Notes under the pieces: generated by a model
Told to the model about the DNA's origin: nothing
Database searches by the model: none
The model's input: the letters and a program-made list of their open reading frames with translations, nothing else
Shown: positions 56,608 through 64,000 of the stretch, one piece after another
Numbering within the stretch: position 1 is the first letter of the stretch
Layout: every line of letters starts with the position of its first letter
Assembly (NCBI RefSeq): GCF_001653235.2
Contig: NW_019154045.1
Coordinates: 62,001-126,000 of the forward strand
DNA: 64,000 nt
Source of the DNA: Pochonia chlamydosporia 170
Lineage: Eukaryota; Ascomycota; Sordariomycetes; Hypocreales; Clavicipitaceae
Direction of reading: 5' to 3'
Program-made: the position numbers and the translations under genes

Positions 56608-57602
56608 ATGGTGCTACCTCAAAATTCCATGATAAGACGGTGCTGGGACTTCCTTACGACGCCACGAACCCACAGGCATATCGCTAGACCATCATCCGTC
56701 AATCAACCAGAAGTTTCACCATCATCGCCCCAACAATTATATCAGGAGTGGCTCGCGCGACGTTACCAGCCTTGCAAATTCCTTTCAGAAAATAAAGTCC
56801 CAAATGTTGTTTGGTTTGAAGATGCATTAGCCCTTCATGGCAAAAGCACGGGCGTGTCGGACCTTTACCTGCTGGTGCCTGATATGCGTGCGAGCGCCAA
56901 TCTGTTCATCGCCAATGGATATGAGGAGACTGAGATATCAAGCCGCTTTCCTGACGACGAGATATTCTGCAGAGGAGGAATTCGACTGAAACTGGCAGAA
57001 GATGGCCCAGATCCCGAGATTGTTCTCATAAACGCTGAAGTCTGGAACTATGACCTACAAGAGAAGACTGACCTTGACATGGCTCCGCTTCCCCCGTTGA
57101 GCAAGTTCCTCGAGGCTTTGATGCGGTATTGGATTGAGCTCCCTGAGGAAGAGTATTCTGAGAAATTTGCTTGGGCCTTGTCTCTTGCAACCCTTATTCA
57201 CTGTGGATATAGTGGTTCAAGACCTGGAGGCGACTTTGTCCAGCAGCTACAACCTGAATTGGCTGAACTTCATTACGACTTGATGGGTGGTTACCTCAAA
57301 CCAAGTCCCATTTCATCATACAGAAAGCACGAATATCACGCCATAAGATACCGACAAATCCAGAAAGGAGAATTCACCGCTCAACCGTATCCGGCAAACT
57401 CGTTCCCTCCTTCTATGGCCGAGTATCCTGACTTGACAGGTCTGAATGCAAAGGGTGTTCCTGAGAGTAAACGGTCAAAAAGGGGGAGAAAACGCAGACA
57501 CCGGAAGAAATCTGTCAGTAATGGTTCATTGTTTTGTATGTCTGTCGCGTTGCTAACACTCTGCAGAAGCCATTGGAGGGAATTGACGAAGGGGATGAGT
57601 AG
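56608..57602 (+). CDS. NTase-fold-like hypothetical protein
   Basis: Exon 56608-57513 plus exon 57567-57602 (53-nt intron with CTAAC branch site and TGCAG acceptor) give 313 residues. It opens with a short basic N-terminus (MIRRCWDFLTTPRTHRH). NVVWFEDALALHGKSTGVSDLYLLVPD (about 70-96) is the pattern of a fungal protein family related to nucleotidyltransferases (W-x-E-D-A-L...x-D-L-x-L-L-V). The rest is a helical domain rich in aromatic residues, and the C-terminus is very basic (KRSKRGRKRRHRKK), a likely nuclear or nucleolar signal, ending PLEGIDEGDE. An upstream in-frame ATG at 56446 would add 54 residues of Cys-rich, unlikely sequence; I prefer 56608. Function unknown. It is head to head with the myristoylation-motif NTase-like gene, which suggests shared control. 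Confidence 0.75.
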
Positions 57603-59097
57603 TTTCCAAGGGGAGGGGGTGTATCCTGCTCACAATTGTTACATTTCTTAAGGAGTTACTAGATTTGCACATTAGGGACATTCTGTCTCATTCCATACTT
57701 TTAAGCGGCGAAATAGGCATTCCATTCTAGCCTATATCGAAGCATTGCGAATATATGTTCATAGGTAGTGAATGAGACTCTCACTTGCTCACCTGTATGG
57801 ATCGGCGCCATTTGCCAGATATAAAATAGTATTCTTTTTTCATGTTCCTCTCGAGTAGTTCAAGCGTTATGAGTGCATTTACTTGTGAATACGCAAGCAT
57901 TTCGTGCCATGGCTCGCTCATCGACGCCGCCATCTCTTTTGCACTCACTCACATTGTGTTCAGATTCATACACGACGAGACTTGAGTATAAAGGTACGTC
58001 TTATTGCTCATGCTGCTGTAATAAATGAGTAATCTTGTGATATACTTCCAGTTCCGAAGAAGCATGATGAGCAAGGTAAATATACCATCTTTGCTCCAGG
58101 GACTCGATGAAAATCTCATTCTTGTAAAAGAGTTCTACCGGAAACAGCGCTTTCATTGCATTCTGTTCTTTGAGAGTTTAGACAAAGAATTAGACAAAAA
58201 GATGAAGTAAAATTCACAGAGCTGCAGGATTGTGTTGGAGTACTGAGTCCTGTTGAACCTGTCGCATTCAGGGTCAGCTCATGATGATACAATTTCCGAG
58301 CCCGCCGAGACACAAGCAATGAGATTGGATTTCAACTGAGAAATTATTTCACTTTATTAAGATCCCTGACTCATTCTAGCTAGAACCAGCAGCTTAAGAA
58401 GCCCGATATGTTCCAAGATCATGAAATGAGGACCAACGTAATAACGAAGTAAATATCTTGTAAGCTTTTCGAGATCTTCGCATTAACGATCAGATTCCTT
58501 CGTACTGTAAAACACGAATGAGACTAATAGATCAAAAGTACTGCACAGCGCTTTCTTATGTTGATCGTTATTTACGACCACCATAAGACACACATCAGAA
58601 GCCTATCGGCATTTACAACAACAAAGCAAGCAACATCTCAATACAACACTTGTCAGCCCTATATCCATCATATGTCATACTGTCAATGTGCACGTTCCGT
58701 CGATTATTGAGCATCTCACTAAGTCTTCGTGGTCTCACTCGTTCCGCAAGCCATTGAAAGTCATCAAGTTTACAATATTATATTATCCATCAATTCGACA
58801 GTACCACTCTTTGACAGTTCCTGAGCAGTCCCAATCCGACTTGAAGATACGTTTCCACAATAGAAGCTGGGTATAATTTACTACGTTTGACTCAATTCTC
58901 CCAATGAGGGCAATGGGTCACTGATTCTCACATATCAGATATCTCTAAAGACTCAACACCATACGTCCGCCACTCACATCCCGCAATAGACTCCCGACTG
59001 GCTGGACCGATCACACCGCTACTCACAATTTTGCAGTGCCATTCACACAGCCCAAGCCCAGCCTTTCAGCTAGCCGTAAGAGCCTCACGCCTACCCG

Positions 59098-59120
59098 GCA
59101 ATGGCGATGGCGATGGCGAT
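59098..59120 (+). repeat. Hexamer microsatellite (ATGGCG)n
   Basis: About three and a half copies of ATGGCG. Short simple repeat with no clear role. Confidence 0.6.
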
Positions 59121-61243
59121 TGTGATGCCAGCAACACCACGAAAACATCGCAAGCCATTGTTCCGAGTTACACCACCACACGCCCTCTCGCACCAGCATC
59201 ATTCTCGGCGTTTATCCCAGCGCCCCTTACAAACCATCTCGCGCCCTGTCACTTTCCGATTCCTCCGTACTTTTGTCCCCAACTCTGCTCGCCCTACAGT
59301 CAGTGCGTAGAGCCGTCGCACGCCTTGCTGTCCGTGCGTGCTCGTGGCTTCGCACAGCCATGGAACATCCCCCAAGGCAAACAATGATCAATCACACGCC
59401 TCTTCCAGCAGTCGGTGTTAGTTTAGGACATTGTTGCTCATCTTGCCAAGCCAGCAACCGCCCCCACGAAATATAGGCCAGCCACGAATCCCGCCAAACT
59501 CCATGTTCGGTTTAGTGGTGGTGGTGATTTGCGTTACGGTGGCGGCTGGGCCGTCAGTGCGTATCTGAGTTTCGGTGTTTTCGTGGTGAAGACTCTCCGG
59601 GGAAAGGGACAGGTATGTCTGCTCGTCAACGACCGGATATTTCCAGGCAAGGTTGCCGCCGGTGAGTTTATGTGGTTGGCTGGAAGCTGTGTGGTTGACT
59701 TCGGCGATTAACCTCGATTCTTGGGGTAAATCTACGTGAAACGCGTATATTGCGAGTCATTCGTCACTGCAATCAAATAATATATTGATATTTCTCATAC
59801 ATAAGTTGCGTTATGGACGTAAGGTCACCGAAGCGGTGGTTGACTTCGGTGAACATAACTGGCTTCACTAGGCAGCAAGACAAAGGATGGATTGCCGGGC
59901 AATGGTGGCCTACGGTTCGACCGGCCGTTTAGGCAACTCTGTTACCCCCAAGCGGCAGTGGTTCTTGAATCAAGATCGTCTGTTCTAGTCAAACCTAATT
60001 CACGGGAGCTAGCAAACCTACACTATATACACTTTTTATTCGTGTCTAGTTCCCGCCACAGTTGGTTAGACTTCTCGCATGTGAAGCTTATATTTGAGTT
60101 TCGGTGGGAGCCTCGTCTAGAAACCAGGGCGAAGTGCTGATCAGAATATGGCTGAGTCTTTACTTGATGATCTACCAGAGCAAGTCCGTAGATTCTCAGG
60201 ATTTACAACCAACATGTCCTTGAAGGTTATCTAATACGTGTGGTCTCAAACGCACGTGAGAGTTGAAAACCAATAGTGGTTGAACACGCAGTCCAAGGCT
60301 ACGAAAGTTACCACTCATATAGTTAACTCAACAAGTGTCCTGTGAGAATAGGCACATTTTCAAAATCTAGGCACCTGGTGAAACTTTCTATGCTCTTGAG
60401 TGAGATTCTTGAGTGACAATCATGTCAACTCGCCCTTCAAGCCGGGAATAAGTTTAGACATGATCACACAAAGTCCCCTAGAACATATGCCTACTCTAGT
60501 CACGTACGATTCCAATCTCACAGTCCAGCTATCAGCGCAGTTACAGATTCACAGGCCCCATCATCAACAATCACTTATCGCCGAACGCCGGTGGCCATTA
60601 CATTCAACAGATTCTGTCTCTCGATACTACCCAACTTATCCAGCCACAGCCTTGCAGTGCAGGTTGTCTATCGGCGCGATCCGGCTGCTCCAATTGATCC
60701 GTCTGCGAAACTCGAGCAAACTTCAACTAGGGAACCTCAACGCCATGGATCTGATTGCAACCCTGGGTGCGGGTCATAGACTCTGGCTTATACTTTTGTT
60801 CCTCTAAACTGCCAAGTCGTACACACAGAGTTTTGAGCCAAACCATTGAGGGTTTAGTCCAACAAGGGATACGCTAGCCCCCATACCGTATACAAACTAT
60901 GGTATGTCACCGATGCATTATCGATAGGGTGCTTTACGCTCGGTATGCGGCTGTCGGAAGGCCAGTCCGTCTGGGCACTCTGTAGAGTTGGAAGTGCAAG
61001 TTACATTCGGGTTGGACGACATGCCGCGAGGAGCCATCATTCGATCCGGATGCAGCCAAAGTCAAGGCTATTGAAACGACAAATCATGATGAGAGCACAG
61101 TACATTTAGATTCTTAGTCCCATTGGAGGATTATCAAATGCTCGCGCCGCAGTAGTTTCCCCCGACAAGGAATGCAGTCAAGCTCCGTCGTCCGCCGGAG
61201 GTCGCGCCGGCCGATTGATAACTATAACCGAATAGAATCACTC

Positions 61244-61259
61244 GGCCGCGGCCGCGGCC
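61244..61259. repeat. GC-rich palindrome with overlapping NotI-type sites
   Basis: GGCCGCGGCCGCGGCC is a perfect 16-bp palindrome, unusual in an otherwise mixed-composition intergenic region. It could mark a promoter element or a CpG-type island; no further support. Confidence 0.55.
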
Positions 61260-64000
61260 ACGGCACAGCGACACGAAAGAGGACGAATCGAATATCGGCA
61301 CCTGTAATAAGCATTTCAGCCGTCAGAGGCGGAGGTCGGCAGTTGGGATGCACCGCAGGTGAAAAAGAGCCAAACACCACAGTCAGCAAATGCAGCTAGG
61401 GTCCATTCCAGGTGGTCTCACGGCCGAGAAAGATGCTGTCTTTGACCTCACTCGCACTTTGCCATGTCACCGAATTTGGCCGAAGGGTGCTAACAGACCA
61501 GTAGAGATGCCGAGAGATACATAACATGTCAGTTCTAGATCTTAGCCACTTGGGATCGTGAAGCCAAGTCCAGCCAACTGCAGTTGTGGTGACAAAAGAA
61601 GGTTGCTCTTCTTTGATGCGTTGTCCCAGTTTAGTTGCTTTCTACTTTCTGCCCTCTGGTCCCCTTGGTCTAGTAGTACTCGGTGGTCAGCTGGACGGGA
61701 GAGAGACTTGAGAAACAATACGCACGCCAGTCGGGTTTCATTGCGGGACGGCCGCCCGGTTTGGTGTCACATTGACCTTGTGATGTCCAGCATTTTCTGT
61801 CCTACGACACAAAGTTGAGAGTGGTGGGGGCCACGGCTGGCTACGTGGCGACACGACATGAGGAATTCAGAGATCCGTGTGAGCCGAATCATATCATTGA
61901 TCGTGGTGGTGAGGGAGGCAGAGACAGACAAAGACAGGCACAGCATATGGAAGGTAAGAAATGTGTGGCATGCAAGCCTGAGTCGCCACCACATGGGAAA
62001 GAAAAAGGGGACCAGACCGGGCGGCGCATAAGAAGCAAGCAACCATGTGAACACAAAAAGGACTGGTAATTACTGGTCTGGTAGGGTTCGCTTTGTCTCT
62101 CCAATACGCACATACATACGAAGGAGGCATGTCGTAGACGCACGATCCAGTCGGGAAGTCACGAGCACATTGAATATTGAAACACGTCAAAAAGAAAATG
62201 TAAACTCCATCCGGCGTGTTGTTATGCCGTGTATGCAAGGAAAGATGGGAATATCCAGAATGCACATCACACTTGCTTGCTTGAGTGCTTGCTTCCATCC
62301 GGCGGTGAGCAACGCGCTAGATGGAAAAAGAAACTCTACATGTCACAAGATCGACAGTAGGAAGATTGAAATACCGAATGCACGATCCGCAGAATTACCG
62401 TGAAACAAAAAGCAAAGCCTTGGGGTCTTTTGGCTGTTCCAAAGGCGCTTGCATGAGACCTTGGGCCATTTCTCCAGACTCTCTATGTCCTTCCATGCGC
62501 CATCAGAAAAGCAATGAGGCAGGAAAGGGGAAAACTGTCGAGAAAGGAAACGACCTGTGAAACATTCACCCAGTAGTAGGCAAAGGATGACCGTTGAAAG
62601 AAGATAAAACACGCATATCAAAAGATCCGAGATGTACAATGCGGGCTCGGCAGCGCCACCCCCGAAAGCCATGGTGCATCGGTTTACTTTTTCTCGTTAT
62701 CCACGAATTACCATGAGGATACTGCACGATATGTACTTTGGTCCGAAAGTGACACCTTGTCTAGTGGTTTTACCGTCAAAAACAGACGCACGGATGCATC
62801 ATAATAGGCTCGTGAGCGATGATGTGCCTACATTGCTCGCCCTTTGTCTCTGAGCTTGGTCCTTCCTTGTCGTGGTGGCCAGGAGGCGTTGGATGACCTT
62901 TTGCATGAGCTAGGGCTCTCCAAATGCGCAACTACATGGCACATGGCATGTATTGGATACAAAGAAAGCGCCTGTACTTGTAGATTTGGGGTGCGTAGCG
63001 CCGTCGTGATGGAATATCGACGAGCCGGGACATGGCGGTGAGAAAAAGAATAATCATTTCCACTACTCCGTACCAGTGCGATGAACGGCACATTTGAAAA
63101 GAAACACTCTCGATCTCGTACATATCGGTGCAGCAGAACCCAAGCTTTGGGCTGCATCAAGAGGCGGAAATCTGTATTAGACGGAAGGCGTTCCATCCAG
63201 CAGGCATAATCTTCCTGATAAGATTACCAAGGCATGCGGATGGCACCCAAAGAGTCGTAATCGACCAAACTCGGCTTTCTGAAATAGCAAAAACCGCCTT
63301 GTGAAAAAGACCCTTCTCCGCTCGGCACATGCGTCCAAGTCACGACGCCTTCGCGTGTGCGGCAGCCCTCTCGCCTTGATATTGGATGAGTAGGATGCAA
63401 CACCGGGACAAAAATGGCGCTTTTTCCCAACTCAGACTTTGTACGTATTACCCTCCCCTGGTGCATGTCCAGATCACTGATAAGATTGGAAGGATCATGG
63501 GCAATGTTTGGACCTCACGGGACGGAGGATGCAGAAACGGGAAGGGAAGGGGAAGGGATGCAGCCGCACCACCACTACCAACCACCACCCACAAGTCTTG
63601 GACCTTGTGGCCAGTAATATCGGAGAGATGACCTGTAGAGAACAAAGTGGTGGCAGTAAGCTACATGCTGTTAATGCATGCAGCCGACAAAGCCCATACT
63701 TCAGCCTCTCTGATAGATGCAGGGGGGCCAATATTAGTTGGCGGTCAAGCACCGAGCGTGACAGTACATGGGCTTCAACACCATCTAGTTTGCATGTTTG
63801 GTTGGAAATATGGTGGCATTATTGTGCATGCCATGCAACAATGACATGTGTAGATACTGTAGGTGGAATGCCGACGACATGTGGTTGTGGCTTGGATATG
63901 GCAATAGTTTCTTGGAGAAAAGCACTTTTGAAGCTGGCTCGCAAAGAAGCAACTCGTTACGAAGAACGCCGGTAGACCGAAAATCTTGACCAATGTACGA

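Larger units (their letters stand above)
57603..64000. other. 6.4 kb gene-poor stretch
   Basis: Many frames of 60-155 residues occur on both strands, overlapping and with random composition; none has a signal peptide, domain or splice pattern I trust. Local features are a GGCGAT/ATGGCG hexamer run near 59100-59120, a 16-bp GC palindrome at 61244-61259, and purine-rich sequence near 61900-62000. I saw no tRNA: an internal GGTTCGA near 59914 lacks an A box. It could be the long upstream region of a gene beyond the window. Confidence 0.4.

Noticed and set aside
59881..59945. Possible tRNA from an internal GGTTCGA
   Set aside because: No A box at the right distance and no cloverleaf stems around it.
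1..64000. CRISPR arrays, insertion sequences or bacterial-type operons
   Set aside because: No direct-repeat arrays, terminal repeats or transposase frames seen; the spliced fungal genes rule out a prokaryotic origin.

Overview
The window is nuclear DNA from a filamentous ascomycete, most likely a Sordariomycete and plausibly Hypocreales. The evidence is short spliced introns (about 50-80 nt, GT..AG with CTAAC/CTGAC-like branch sites), TATA-type promoters, small secreted cysteine-rich proteins, and fungus-restricted families: a SAT-containing non-reducing polyketide synthase, a PF11951 regulator, GIT1-like and YAT transporters, and a DUF7025-AAA ATPase. Exon joins were worked out by eye from splice consensus and reading frame; no alignment was run. 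Genes without a symbol are ones I recognise only to family level.

Layout. 0-3.4 kb: three small genes on the + strand (a Cys-rich secreted protein, a gapped hypothetical protein, a Cys-free secreted protein). 3.9-20.6 kb: a candidate biosynthetic cluster with a 2209-residue non-reducing PKS (SAT-KS-AT-PT-ACP-ACP-TE), an ACC-synthase-like PLP enzyme, an amino-acid permease and a PF11951 transcription factor. 21-32 kb: five minus-strand genes (secreted phosphoesterase/phospholipase C, DUF7025-AAA ATPase, indoleamine 2,3-dioxygenase, a C-terminal AT-hook protein, an MFS transporter). 34-40 kb: an arylsulfotransferase-family protein and a P-loop sulfotransferase-like protein, both with a predicted membrane segment. 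41-44.7 kb: a tiny secreted Cys protein and a GIT1/PHS-type transporter. 48.5-57.6 kb: a zinc-finger locus with an irregular reading frame, a metallophosphoesterase, and a head-to-head pair of nucleotidyltransferase-fold-like genes. 57.6-64 kb: no gene I can support.

How the genes may work together. The PKS is of the wA/Alb1/PKS1 pigment type, so the backbone product should be an aromatic naphthopyrone- or naphthol-like polyketide. No oxidase, reductase or methyltransferase lies close by. Instead the next genes are a PLP enzyme of the ACCS/C-S-lyase type, an amino-acid permease and a regulator. This suggests an amino-acid-linked tailoring or supply step; that is inference. An indoleamine dioxygenase lies a further 6 kb away and may or may not belong. 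The most unusual items are this PKS/PLP/permease combination, the paired NTase-like genes (one with an N-terminal MGCSSSK lipidation motif), the zinc-finger locus with an in-frame TAG, and a GC-AG intron in the PKS.
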